Position numbers and translations under genes: made by a program. Shown here one piece after another: positions 1 to 7,187 of a stretch of DNA of 33,179 nucleotides. The notes beneath the pieces were generated by a model that saw only the letters and a program-made list of their open reading frames with translations, ran no database searches and was not told where the DNA came from. Source of the DNA: Eubacterium sp. (lineage in GTDB: Bacteria > Bacillota > Clostridia > Lachnospirales > Lachnospiraceae); the NCBI GenBank assembly GCA_024684535.1, contig JAIKWQ010000127.1:1-33179 (forward strand), written 5' to 3'. The stretch's first letter is position 1, and every line of letters begins with the position of its first letter.

Positions 1-1
1 G

Positions 2-352
2 GATGCTATGCTTGAGGATATATCTCTGCGCGAATTTCTGGAAAATATGCTGGAAAAGTACGGCACAAAGAAAAATGATATCATCAAGCGTTCTAATCTC
101 GATCAGACCTACGCGTACCAGATTTTTCAGGGGACGAAGAAAAATCCTTCCAGAGAAAAGCTTTTGAGGCTTGCTTTGGCATTCCCGCTTACTGTGGACG
201 AAACGAAAAAACTTCTTTACTACGGTGGAGTTGAGACTCTTTATCCCAGGATTGCCAGAGATGCATACATAATGTATGCCATTCACAACGGATTTTCCGT
301 AATAGAGACGGATGAATATCTCGATGCCCGAGGAGAAGAGACTCTGGGTTGA
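2..352 (+). CDS. XRE-like helix-turn-helix regulator, 5' end probably outside window
   Basis: A small, probably DNA-binding protein. The readable part (first ATG at 8, 114 residues) has an N-terminal helical HTH-like region (about residues 18-50, including DIIKRSNLDQTYAYQIFQG) followed by a helical region. The pattern resembles the Cro/C1-type HTH proteins common in Clostridia. The frame is open to the left edge with no stop, so the true start may lie upstream; the ATG at 8 is only the first one visible and no ribosome binding site can be judged. The gene ends in TGA immediately before a repeat-rich leader that belongs to the next gene, and no target is known. Confidence is good that it is a gene, moderate for the family. 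Confidence 0.7.
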   Translation, partial: DAMLEDISLREFLENMLEKYGTKKNDIIKRSNLDQTYAYQIFQGTKKNPSREKLLRLALAFPLTVDETKKLLYYGGVETLYPRIARDAYIMYAIHNGFSVIETDEYLDARGEETLG

Positions 353-360
353 TTGTCTTG

Positions 361-416
361 ACATTTTTCTGACTTCAAAGTTACATTTTTCTGACTCTAA
401 AGTTTCATTTTTCTGC
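361..416. repeat. 2.5 copies of a 22-bp tandem repeat
   Basis: Unit 1 (361-382) and unit 2 (383-404) are both 22 nt and differ at two positions; a partial third copy (405-416) follows, then a run of nine A. The unit begins ACATTTTTCTGACT and ends AAAGTT. A 22-bp phasing of short direct repeats (two helical turns) is typical of response-regulator binding sites, for example the LytTR class, but the AAAGTT core matches the LytTR consensus only partly. It lies between the HTH gene and the leader of the surface-protein gene. Function is inference. Confidence 0.6.
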
Positions 417-442
417 AAAAAAAAATACAAGTTCCTGCCATT

Positions 443-552
443 TACGGGTGCTATCATACGAACCATAGACGACGGACAAACAATTGCTATGATAGTTACA
501 GCAGCGTGAACGTGAATGATAAACGACTGCTGTGAATGTAAAGTAACCCGTA
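443..552 (+). promoter_or_regulatory. Possible structured 5' leader RNA (three-way junction)
   Basis: Three nested helices can be drawn by hand. P1 pairs TACGGGT (443-449) with ACCCGTA (546-552). P2 pairs CTATCAT (451-457) with ATGATAG (489-495). P3 pairs ACAGCAG (498-504) with CTGCTGT (527-533). All are perfect 7-bp helices and together close a three-way junction about 110 nt long, ending 60 nt before the start codon of the surface protein. CATAG (464-468) could instead pair with CTATG (487-491), which would compete with P2. It matches none of the riboswitch consensus motifs I know (c-di-GMP I or II, T-box, SAM, cobalamin). The upstream promoter is not clear. Confidence 0.4.
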
Positions 553-577
553 GGCGACCGGTACAAACGGTTTTATG

Positions 578-595
578 GAAGAACAAAGATTCTTC
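578..595 (+). promoter_or_regulatory. Hairpin just upstream of the ribosome binding site
   Basis: GAAGAA (578-583) pairs perfectly with TTCTTC (590-595) around a 6-nt loop, ending a few bases before AAAGG (598-602) of the surface-protein gene. A weaker GACCG/CGGTT pair (556-560/568-572) precedes it. This could stabilise the mRNA or set translation; no terminator-like T run follows. Confidence 0.35.
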
Positions 596-612
596 AGAAA
601 GGCAGGAACACT

Positions 613-2994
613 ATGATCAAAAAATCAGCAAAGAAGGCGCTCGCTTTCACACTCGCAGCAGGAATGGCTTTCTCAGCCGCACCGATTAGCTTCCCCGCAG
701 GACCGCAGGTGGCTAAAGCAGCAGAAAGCTCACAGATCACAAACATCACATCGGTGAGTTTCAAACTCGGAACAAACATTTACAACTCATTCAAAGCAGA
801 GGGGCTCGCATCGATGCTTGGAGCTTCAGTAAAAGCAGAAGTTGAGAATGAAGATGTGGTAGGACTTGCACTTGATGCTTCCCTTAAGTATGCAGACAAC
901 GCAGATAAACTAAATGAAGCTGCGGCAGGAAACCTCGCAGGACTTCAGGAGAAGATCGGAGCAGGAAAAGTTGATACGACAGTTTGGGACGATGAAGTAA
1001 CGGTTGACGATAAAGATGCAAATATCAATATGAAAGCAGTCGGAGCCGGAACTACAAAAATAAACCTGACGTCAACAGACGGATCGACACAGGCGATTTC
1101 AGTTACCGTTGCAGACAAGGAATCATACTTCAAAGTTCTGGATGCTGAAGGAAATGAAATCCCTGAAGGAGGAAGCATAAGCGTAGTTGCAGGCGGAACA
1201 GTGACAGCGAAGCTTTCAGCTGAGAATATAAAAACAGCAGTTGATGATATAGGAGTACTTACAGATACAACACATTCAGGATATATCAATTCCGATGACG
1301 GAGTAGCATCGGTTGAGTACAAAGCTGCTATAGATACATTTGAATTTACAGGTGTAAGCGAAGGCACAACGCAGATGAATCTCTACCTGAATGAAGATAA
1401 CAAAATCTTTTCATTCAATGTAAATGTAATCGCACAGACAGAAATCTATGCAAATATCGGTGACAAGCTGTATACTTTCGACGGCGCTTGGAAGTGCGAA
1501 GGGGTTGCAGCTACGCCGAAAGTATTCCTTGACGGAACAGACAGAAGCGGCAAAATAAGCGCTACTTCAAACAACGGAAAAGCAGCAACATATGAGCTCA
1601 AAGCCGGAAGTACAAACATTATTCTCGGAAACGACGGTTCATTCGATGCAAAAGTTGCAGACGGCAAGGTTGTCAAAGGAACATCAACAATCATTATTAA
1701 AGTTCCTGCAAATGCAGAAACAGGACAGGGAGCTAAGCAGGCTGAAGTAGATGTAATCGTAAATGAAGAAAAAGCTAAGCTTGTATCAGTTGAAGTTACA
1801 TCAGACGGAGAAGTGATCGGAGCTGCGGCTGCAAAGGTTACGGGAGTTGAGACATACGCACCCGGCAATGAGACAGCAGATGAGATCAAGCTTTCAACAA
1901 AAGATAAACCGTCAATCGGATTTGTGGTAAACGCAAATGTGAAAGACAGCCTGGTTACTGTAACACCAAGCGACGAAGAGGTTGTAGCAATCGAAGACGG
2001 CAAGCTTGTAGCTAAAAAAGCAGGCGCTACAACAGTTACTGTAAAAGCAGCACCTGAAACAGAATTTGTTGATAAAGACGCAACAATCACATTCCCTGTA
2101 ACAGTTACTGATAAATATGCAAACAACAAGATTACAGTTACAGGAGAGCCGATTGTTCTGAACGCTGAAAAGCTCACAGATACAATCAATGCAAAGGCTG
2201 ACTACAACAACGCACTTACTTATCCTACACTTGCCAGAAAAGCAACAACTTCAGATTCGAAGGCAGAACAGAAAGTCGGATATGTAGATTTAGGCACACT
2301 TGGAACAAGCGCTGAGTACGATGTAACACTCAATGCTACAACAGGAGCTGTAACCTACAAAAACAACGGCAAGAGCGGTACAATCTATGTAAAAGTTGAA
2401 GGGGCTGCAAATGCTGAATCAGAGGCACCGGAGCCTGCATATGTAGAAGTACAGTACGGATCGCTCAAAGACTCAGAGCTTAGCGTAGCAGCAAACAAAC
2501 TCTCAATCAAAGCAGGTGAGAGCGCTTCAGCAGGAGCAACAGCACCGGGACAGAATATCAGCTACTCAAGCGATGACGAGAGTATAGCAATCGTATCACC
2601 TGACGGAACAATCACAGGAGTAGGAGCGGGAACAGCAGTTATCACAGTTACAGCTGAGGCAAATGCATCCTACAAAGCAGCATCAAAAACTGTAACGGTT
2701 GTGGTAAGCGCTAAAGCTAAGAAAGCTGTTTCATTCAAAAATACAAGCAAGACATACAAGGTTAAAGCACTCAAGAAGTCTAAGAAATCCTTCTCGGTAA
2801 TCAAAGCTTCAGACGGCGGCAAAGTAACATACAAAGTAACAAAAGGTACCAAAAAGAGCATATCAGTTTCAAAAGCAGGCAAGGTAACTGTTAAAAAAGG
2901 AACAAAGAAAGGCACATACAAAGTAAAAGTTACCGTTGCAGCAAAAGGAAACTACAAAAAGACATCAAAGACAATCACTATCAAAGTGAAATAA
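613..2994 (+). CDS. Secreted Ig-like (BIG2-type) surface protein
   Basis: A 793-aa exported protein. It starts with a lysine-rich n-region, a hydrophobic core and an AKA-A cleavage site near residue 37, a classic Sec signal peptide. The body is beta-rich, with repeated Ig-like modules; the clearest BIG2-like unit is near residues 615-700 (ISYSSDDESIAIVSPDGTIT, then GAGTAVITVTA). The last 90 or so residues are a very basic Lys/Thr/Val tail ending TITIKVK. There is no LPXTG sorting signal and no C-terminal membrane anchor, so any wall attachment would be non-covalent, perhaps through the basic tail. AAAGG at 598-602 supports the start. Codon use is strongly biased (gca, aca, aaa), as in highly expressed genes. 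A strong terminator follows. Role in adhesion or a surface layer is inference. Confidence 0.85.
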   Translation: MIKKSAKKALAFTLAAGMAFSAAPISFPAGPQVAKAAESSQITNITSVSFKLGTNIYNSFKAEGLASMLGASVKAEVENEDVVGLALDASLKYADNADKLNEAAAGNLAGLQEKIGAGKVDTTVWDDEVTVDDKDANINMKAVGAGTTKINLTSTDGSTQAISVTVADKESYFKVLDAEGNEIPEGGSISVVAGGTVTAKLSAENIKTAVDDIGVLTDTTHSGYINSDDGVASVEYKAAIDTFEFTGVSEGTTQMNLYLNEDNKIFSFNVNVIAQTEIYANIGDKLYTFDGAWKCEGVAATPKVFLDGTDRSGKISATSNNGKAATYELKAGSTNIILGNDGSFDAKVADGKVVKGTSTIIIKVPANAETGQGAKQAEVDVIVNEEKAKLVSVEVTSDGEVIGAAAAKVTGVETYAPGNETADEIKLSTKDKPSIGFVVNANVKDSLVTVTPSDEEVVAIEDGKLVAKKAGATTVTVKAAPETEFVDKDATITFPVTVTDKYANNKITVTGEPIVLNAEKLTDTINAKADYNNALTYPTLARKATTSDSKAEQKVGYVDLGTLGTSAEYDVTLNATTGAVTYKNNGKSGTIYVKVEGAANAESEAPEPAYVEVQYGSLKDSELSVAANKLSIKAGESASAGATAPGQNISYSSDDESIAIVSPDGTITGVGAGTAVITVTAEANASYKAASKTVTVVVSAKAKKAVSFKNTSKTYKVKALKKSKKSFSVIKASDGGKVTYKVTKGTKKSISVSKAGKVTVKKGTKKGTYKVKVTVAAKGNYKKTSKTITIKVK

Positions 2995-3032
2995 TCACTC
3001 AAAACAGCAGTCTTCCTCAAATATAAAGTCCG

Positions 3033-3074
3033 ACAGGGCGGCCACGAAAAAAGTGGCCGTCTTGTTGTTTTTTT
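3033..3074 (+). terminator. Rho-independent terminator after the surface-protein gene
   Basis: A 13-bp stem (3033-3045 with 3053-3065, including two G-U pairs) has a 7-nt loop and is followed by TGTTTTTTT (3066-3074). This is the strongest terminator in the window. Confidence 0.9.
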
Positions 3075-3087
3075 GTATAGGCAAGGC

Positions 3088-3116
3088 TTGATTTTCACGG
3101 AGCAAAGGGGTATAAT
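3088..3116 (+). promoter_or_regulatory. Sigma-A-type promoter of the DUF1858 operon
   Basis: TTGATT (3088-3093) and a perfect TATAAT (3111-3116) are separated by 17 bp, directly after the preceding terminator and about 55 bp before the first start codon. Confidence 0.75.
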
Positions 3117-3171
3117 GTCTATGTTTGATTTTGTGTCAGACAGTCGGAACATTTTTAACGGGAGAAGATAA

Positions 3172-3726
3172 ATGGAAGAAGAAGTAAAAATATACGCAAC
3201 ACCGGATATGCCGATAAATGATCTTTTGCAGGCACACCCGGAAGCGTTTATGGCTTTGCTTGAGTGTGGAATGGGATGCGTGAGCTGTCCGTCGGCAGCG
3301 GTTGAAACCATAGCTGAGGCGTGTATGGTACATGGACTCGATGTGGATGATGTGATTGATTACGTGAATCATTCGCTGACGGAAAAGGACAGGAAAAATG
3401 CCCCGAACGAAGCGGGAGCAGCGACGGCATCAGGTGATAAGTTTGCGGATTCCATATATGCAAGGGCGAAGGCAGCGGGAGTGGGAAGCGACAAACCGCT
3501 TGAAAAAGATATGGAAGAAAAAATGATGGATTTCCTGGATGCAGAGACATACGCAGACCGTATACGCATTTTTGAGGATATGCGCGGCGCGGATGAAAGA
3601 ATCCTCAATAACATCGCCGTAAGTATGGATATCACGCTCAGTGACGATGAGGATAACTACGACAGAATCTACTCTGAGCTCATTTTTCGGAAAAAATTTG
3701 AGACAACCCGCGGAGACAGACTATGA
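3172..3726 (+). CDS. DUF1858-domain protein
   Basis: A 184-aa cytoplasmic protein. Residues 5-65 match the DUF1858 / ScdA-N type domain: a short helical module beginning with a MPINDLLQAHPEA-like stretch and carrying the cysteine cluster C-G-M-G-C-V-S-C followed by PSAAVETI. Family members are linked to redox or iron-sulfur proteins, but the biochemical role is not settled. Residues 66-110 are a polar linker and the C-terminal 70 residues form a separate acidic helical region I do not recognise. The start is preceded by GGGAGA. It is first in an operon and its stop overlaps the next start (ATGA). Confident for the domain, not for a function. Confidence 0.8.
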   Translation: MEEEVKIYATPDMPINDLLQAHPEAFMALLECGMGCVSCPSAAVETIAEACMVHGLDVDDVIDYVNHSLTEKDRKNAPNEAGAATASGDKFADSIYARAKAAGVGSDKPLEKDMEEKMMDFLDAETYADRIRIFEDMRGADERILNNIAVSMDITLSDDEDNYDRIYSELIFRKKFETTRGDRL

Positions 3727-3953
3727 GACGGGAAGAGTTCAAAATGGAGCGACCCGGACTTGTCAGTGAGGGCGATGAAGTAGAGATAACAGAGGGTGTG
3801 CTGCCGAGCGCGTATTACTACACCATAGTACCGGCGGTTGCGATGTCCTCAAACTATACACTTAGAGAAAGGATCGAATCAACCAAAGGCGTAGTGAAGG
3901 AAGTTCGCGAGGACGACAGAGGTTTCTATGTAGTGGTTGAGTTTGACGAATAG
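3723..3953 (+). CDS. Small protein of unknown function
   Basis: A 76-aa acidic protein with alternating short hydrophobic and charged stretches, suggesting a small beta-barrel (for example TKGVVKEVREDDRGFYVVVE near the C-terminus, like an SH3- or KOW-like fold). I do not recognise a family. GGAG at 3712-3715 lies 7 nt before the ATG at 3723, which overlaps the upstream stop by 4 bp, so it is probably translationally coupled. An internal ATG at 3744 is a possible alternative start. It sits between a DUF1858 gene and an aminopeptidase gene and is probably co-transcribed with both. Confidence 0.7.
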   Translation: MRREEFKMERPGLVSEGDEVEITEGVLPSAYYYTIVPAVAMSSNYTLRERIESTKGVVKEVREDDRGFYVVVEFDE

Positions 3954-3963
3954 GAGGGAAAAA

Positions 3964-5364
3964 ATGGAAAGACCAAACGCGTGGAGCAATTACAAAAAGG
4001 CACAGTTAAAAGAAGTTGATGCGCTTGCGAAGGACTATATCGATTTCATAAGTGCAGGAAAGACGGAAAGAGAGTGTGTAATCTTGGCTGAAAAAGAAGC
4101 AAAAGCCAAAGGTTATGTGTCTCTTGAGGATGTCATCAAAAAAGGAAAGAAGTTAAAGGCAGGAGACAAGGTCTATGCCATCAATATGAAAAAGACCATC
4201 GTTCTTTACAATATCGGAAAAAAGCCGCTCGAGGAAGGAATGGCTATACTCGGAGCGCATATCGACAGTCCTAGACTTGATATCAAGCAGAATCCTTTGT
4301 ATGAGGACTCGGAGTTCGCTTACCTGGATACACATTATTACGGAGGAATCAAAAAATATCAGTGGACTGCGTTGCCGCTTGCGATACACGGTGTGATCGT
4401 GAAAAATGACGGCACAGTTATCGATGTGTGCATAGGAGAGGATGAAAACGATCCGGTATTTTGCATATCAGATCTTCTTCCGCATCTGGCGCAGGAGATT
4501 ATGGAGAAGAAAGCAAACAAGTTTATCGAAGGAGAGGCTTTGGATATATTGATCGGAAGCCAGCCTTTGCCCGATTCTACAAAAGAAGAAAAAGAAAAGT
4601 CGGATGCAGTAAAGAAAAACATAATTAAACTTTTGGATGATATATATGGAGTTGAAGAGGAGGATTTCCTTTCGGCTGAACTGGAAGTTGTTCCTGCGGG
4701 ACGCGCGAGAGAAGCCGGTCTTGACAGGTCAATGATTCTGGCTTACGGGCAGGATGACAAGGTGTGCGCATTTACTTCACTTCGCGCTATGCTTGCTGTT
4801 GAGAAGCCTGAGTATACGACTTGTTGTCTGCTCGTTGACAAAGAAGAAATCGGAAGTGTCGGCGCAACAGGTATGAGATCACAGTTCTTTGAGAATACGG
4901 TAGCTGAGCTTATAGGTCTCACCGGGGAGTATGACGGAAGAAAACTGAACAGATGTCTGGCAAACTCGAGAATGCTCTCATCTGACGTGAGCGCCGGTTA
5001 TGATCCAACTTATGCAAGTGTATTTGAAAAGAAAAATGCCGCGCTCGTAGGTCACGGAATGGTATTTAACAAGTTTACGGGCTCGAGAGGAAAGTCGGGA
5101 AGTAATGATGCAAATGCCGAATATATGGCGCGCATCAGAGGAATACTTGACAAAGAAAAAGTTGCCTATCAGACCGCAGAACTCGGGAAAGTTGACGTTG
5201 GTGGAGGCGGAACAATAGCGTATATCCTTGCCCTTTACGGAATGGAAGTTATAGATTGCGGTGTTGCGGTGCTGAACATGCATGCGCCTTGGGAAGTTAC
5301 GAGTAAAGCTGATCTGTATGAAACCGAGAGAGGGTATGAGTGCTTCCTGAAAGGAATTTTCTGA
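3964..5364 (+). CDS. M18-family aminopeptidase
   Basis: A 466-aa zinc metallo-aminopeptidase of family M18 (aspartyl/aminopeptidase I type), which removes N-terminal residues from peptides in the cytoplasm. Visible motifs are GAHIDSPRLD (metal-binding His and Asp), DKEEIGSVGATG (catalytic and metal Glu residues), the GHGMVFNKF block and the C-terminal NMHAPWEV with the last metal-binding His. Length fits the family. The start at 3964 is chosen over the in-frame ATG at 3937 because AGGAGGG (3952-3958) directly precedes it and 3937 lies inside the previous gene. The gap to the upstream gene is 10 bp. A terminator follows at 5409. Confidence 0.93.
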   Translation: MERPNAWSNYKKAQLKEVDALAKDYIDFISAGKTERECVILAEKEAKAKGYVSLEDVIKKGKKLKAGDKVYAINMKKTIVLYNIGKKPLEEGMAILGAHIDSPRLDIKQNPLYEDSEFAYLDTHYYGGIKKYQWTALPLAIHGVIVKNDGTVIDVCIGEDENDPVFCISDLLPHLAQEIMEKKANKFIEGEALDILIGSQPLPDSTKEEKEKSDAVKKNIIKLLDDIYGVEEEDFLSAELEVVPAGRAREAGLDRSMILAYGQDDKVCAFTSLRAMLAVEKPEYTTCCLLVDKEEIGSVGATGMRSQFFENTVAELIGLTGEYDGRKLNRCLANSRMLSSDVSAGYDPTYASVFEKKNAALVGHGMVFNKFTGSRGKSGSNDANAEYMARIRGILDKEKVAYQTAELGKVDVGGGGTIAYILALYGMEVIDCGVAVLNMHAPWEVTSKADLYETERGYECFLKGIF

Positions 5365-5408
5365 AATATCCATGTTTGAATAAAGATATAGTTTATGATG
5401 CCTATCTG

Positions 5409-5440
5409 AATCCCGTACGATTTTTTGTGCGGGATTTTGC
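5409..5440 (+). terminator. Terminator after the aminopeptidase operon
   Basis: AATCCCGTAC (5409-5418) pairs with GTGCGGGATT (5427-5436), a 10-bp stem with one G-U pair, followed by a short TTTT stretch at the end of the stem. Confidence 0.7.
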
Positions 5441-5475
5441 ATTATATTAAGAAGATAAAAAGTTTTTTTGAAAAA

Positions 5476-5720
5476 GTCCGGCCGTATGACGCCCATTAGC
5501 GCAATTCGTGAAGCGTTCTGCGGGAGCGTATTTGAAAAATGAACCGGGCGTCAGACGGACGTTTTTGGGCGTGCCACGCCCGCGATTTCCGCATGAACAA
5601 CACTGGACGGAGGCTGTTTCGTGTGGTATCATGAGGTTGTTCGCAAATCAAATAAACGCGAAGAATCATTGGGCCGGATACGCCCGGACAGGCAGTACGG
5701 ATACGCCCGGTCCAAGCCCT
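5476..5720 (+). other. GC-rich, highly foldable non-coding element upstream of recA
   Basis: This 245-bp stretch lies in AT-rich flanks in a 500-bp gap without a convincing gene. CCGT-TGACGCCC (5482-5494) pairs over a long distance with GGGCGTCA-ACGG (5545-5557); GGGCGT/ACGCCC (5567-5572/5576-5581) forms a tight hairpin; GAACAAC (about 5595) pairs with GTTGTTC (about 5636). A 12-bp direct repeat, GGATACGCCCGG, occurs at 5675-5686 and 5699-5710, inside a further foldable segment where GGGC (5671-5674) can pair with GCCC (5716-5719). A promoter-like pair (TGGACG, 17 bp, TATCAT) could lie inside it. It may be a non-coding RNA or a dispersed repeat of this lineage; I cannot tell which. A 71-codon open frame from GTG at 5508 has no ribosome binding site. 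Confidence 0.5.
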
Positions 5721-5756
5721 TGAGAAAATGCCTTGTGAAAAGTTTTTAAAAAAGTA

Positions 5757-5785
5757 TTGACAAATCAGACAAGGTTGTGTATTAT
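5757..5785 (+). promoter_or_regulatory. recA promoter
   Basis: A consensus -35 TTGACA (5757-5762), a 17-bp spacer and -10 TATTAT (5780-5785) put the start of transcription near 5792, at the edge of the SOS box. Confidence 0.85.
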
Positions 5786-5792
5786 AAGAACG

Positions 5793-5810
5793 TACGAACG
5801 GATGTTCGTA
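5793..5810 (+). promoter_or_regulatory. LexA (SOS) box of recA
   Basis: CGAACGGATGTTCG (5795-5808) matches the Gram-positive LexA/DinR consensus CGAACnnnnGTTCG exactly, and the dyad extends to 18 bp (TA...TA). It lies at the predicted transcription start, so LexA would block recA initiation until DNA damage activates RecA. CGAACGGTTGTGC near 5826 is a poor second match. Confidence 0.88.
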
Positions 5811-5865
5811 AAATGCAAAACAAAACGAACGGTTGTGCAGTAAGTGTTCGAGTGGGAGGATGAAT

Positions 5866-6930
5866 ATGTCAGATATGAAACAGAAGGATCCGAATAAGTT
5901 ACGCGCGTTGGAGTCAGCGATTGCCCAGATTGAAAAACAGTATGGGCAGGGTTCGATTATGAAGCTTGGTGATGAATCACATCTTCAGGTTGAGTCTACA
6001 CCGACAGGTTCGCTTAGCCTTGATATAGCTCTTGGTGTTGGTGGTATACCGAAGGGAAGGGTTGTCGAGATATACGGACCTGAATCAAGCGGAAAAACTA
6101 CAGTTGCTCTTCATATGGTAGCAGAAGTTCAAAAAAGAGGTGGTATTGCAGGTTTCATAGATGCAGAGCACGCGCTTGATCCTGTATATGCGAAAAATAT
6201 CGGAGTTGATATAAACGACCTTTATATATCTCAGCCGGACAGCGGAGAACAGGCTATGGAAATCACTGAGACTATGGTGCGCTCGGGAGCCGTAGATATC
6301 GTGATAGTTGACTCTGTCGCAGCGTTGGTGCCAAAGGCGGAGATTGACGGAGATATGGGTGACTCACATGTCGGATTGCAGGCAAGACTTATGAGTCAGG
6401 CTCTTCGCAAACTTACCAGCGTTATTAATAAATCAAACTGTACGGTTATTTTTATCAATCAGCTTCGTGAGAAAATCGGAGTTATGTTTGGAAATCCGGA
6501 AACGACTACAGGAGGAAGAGCACTTAAGTTCTATGCATCGGTACGTATGGAAGTTCGCAGGATAGAAACTCTTTCTCAGGCAGGTGAGAAAATCGGAAAC
6601 AGAGTTCGCGCAAAGATTGTTAAAAACAAGGTTGCGCCTCCGTTTACTGAGGCTGAGTTTGATATCATGTTCGGAAAGGGCATATCAAGAGAGGGAGATG
6701 TGCTTGACCTGGCAGCTTCACAGGATATCATTGTGAAGAGCGGAGCATGGTACAGTTACAAGGGTGAACGCATAGGTCAGGGACGCGAGAATGCGAAAAA
6801 CTACCTTGCCGAGAATCCTGAAATCTTTGAAGAGGTTGAGCAGGCTGTCAGAGACAAAATGCTCCCACAGATTACCGGAACACCGGAGGGTGATGCAGCT
6901 GAAGAAGCTGAAGTACCGGAAAAAGAATGA
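5866..6930 (+). CDS. recA: Recombinase RecA
   Basis: A 354-aa RecA, the ATP-dependent strand-exchange protein of homologous recombination and the co-protease that triggers LexA self-cleavage. The Walker A motif GPESSGKTT is present, as are the DAEHALDP block, the [13 protein letters not shown] Walker B region and the [29 protein letters not shown] loop-2 region. The C-terminal tail is acidic and rich in Glu, as usual. ATG at 5866 is chosen because GGGAGG (5854-5859) lies 6 nt upstream; ATG at 5860 abuts the site and a TTG at 5833 has no support. The gene has its own SOS-regulated promoter, and a hairpin follows. Confidence 0.98.
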   Translation: MSDMKQKDPNKLRALESAIAQIEKQYGQGSIMKLGDESHLQVESTPTGSLSLDIALGVGGIPKGRVVEIYGPESSGKTTVALHMVAEVQKRGGIAGFIDAEHALDPVYAKNIGVDINDLYISQPDSGEQAMEITETMVRSGAVDIVIVDSVAALVPKAEIDGDMGDSHVGLQARLMSQALRKLTSVINKSNCTVIFINQLREKIGVMFGNPETTTGGRALKFYASVRMEVRRIETLSQAGEKIGNRVRAKIVKNKVAPPFTEAEFDIMFGKGISREGDVLDLAASQDIIVKSGAWYSYKGERIGQGRENAKNYLAENPEIFEEVEQAVRDKMLPQITGTPEGDAAEEAEVPEKE

Positions 6931-6978
6931 TACAGCTTACTATTTATTCTCCTTTTATGGTAACACAATATCACACAG

Positions 6979-7007
6979 AAAGCCGCGCCTATCCTTTGCG
7001 CGGCTTT
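6979..7007. terminator. Hairpin between recA and leuA
   Basis: A perfect 10-bp stem, AAAGCCGCGC (6979-6988) with GCGCGGCTTT (6998-7007), and a 9-nt loop. The T run is only three bases, so it is a moderate intrinsic terminator, possibly acting in both directions. Confidence 0.65.
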
Positions 7008-7097
7008 CGCCATGTCTTACAATAGGCAGTTTTATTTGTTTTCCGACGGTTCTACTTAAAAAAAATCAAGAAAACTGATTTTTTTTAACAAAACCTA

Positions 7098-7126
7098 TTG
7101 ACATCAATATTTACAGGTGTTACAAT
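7098..7126 (+). promoter_or_regulatory. leuA promoter with inverted repeats
   Basis: TTGACA (7098-7103), a 17-bp spacer and TACAAT (7121-7126) form a strong promoter. ATTGA-CA-TCAAT (7097-7108) is a dyad covering the -35 box, and ATCAA-TT-TTGAT (7145-7156) is a second dyad in the leader. The leader (about 55 nt) is too short for a T-box and has no leucine-rich leader peptide. Operator function is inference. Confidence 0.75.
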
Positions 7127-7187
7127 AGCATTACCTTAAATTTTATCAATTTTGATGTTTTTTAATATAGAAACGGAGGAACAGCAA

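Noticed and set aside
312-509. 65-codon frame across the tandem repeats
   Set aside because: Its beginning overlaps the HTH gene and the rest is the repeat and leader region; no ribosome site.
1446-2189. 247-codon antisense frame inside the surface-protein gene
   Set aside because: A mirror of the strongly biased codons on the plus strand; Ser/Val/Thr-rich with no motif. The other long antisense frames (for example 8709-9113 and 18357-18854) were rejected for the same reason.
3143-3158. 16-bp sequence GTCGGAACATTTTTAA shared with 10054-10069 before secA
   Set aside because: The two copies sit differently relative to their promoters (after one, before the other), and one AT-rich 16-mer match in 33 kb is not far from chance.
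5508-5723. 71-codon open frame in the GC-rich element upstream of recA
   Set aside because: Starts at GTG without a ribosome binding site, overlaps strongly paired inverted repeats, and the protein has no recognisable fold. Better explained as non-coding structured DNA.
5826-5838. Second LexA box before recA
   Set aside because: Only the left half (CGAAC) matches; the right half reads GTGCA instead of GTTCG.
7133-7187. T-box or leader-peptide attenuator for leuA
   Set aside because: The leader is only about 55 nt, with no T-box sequence, no leucine codon run and no terminator hairpin.
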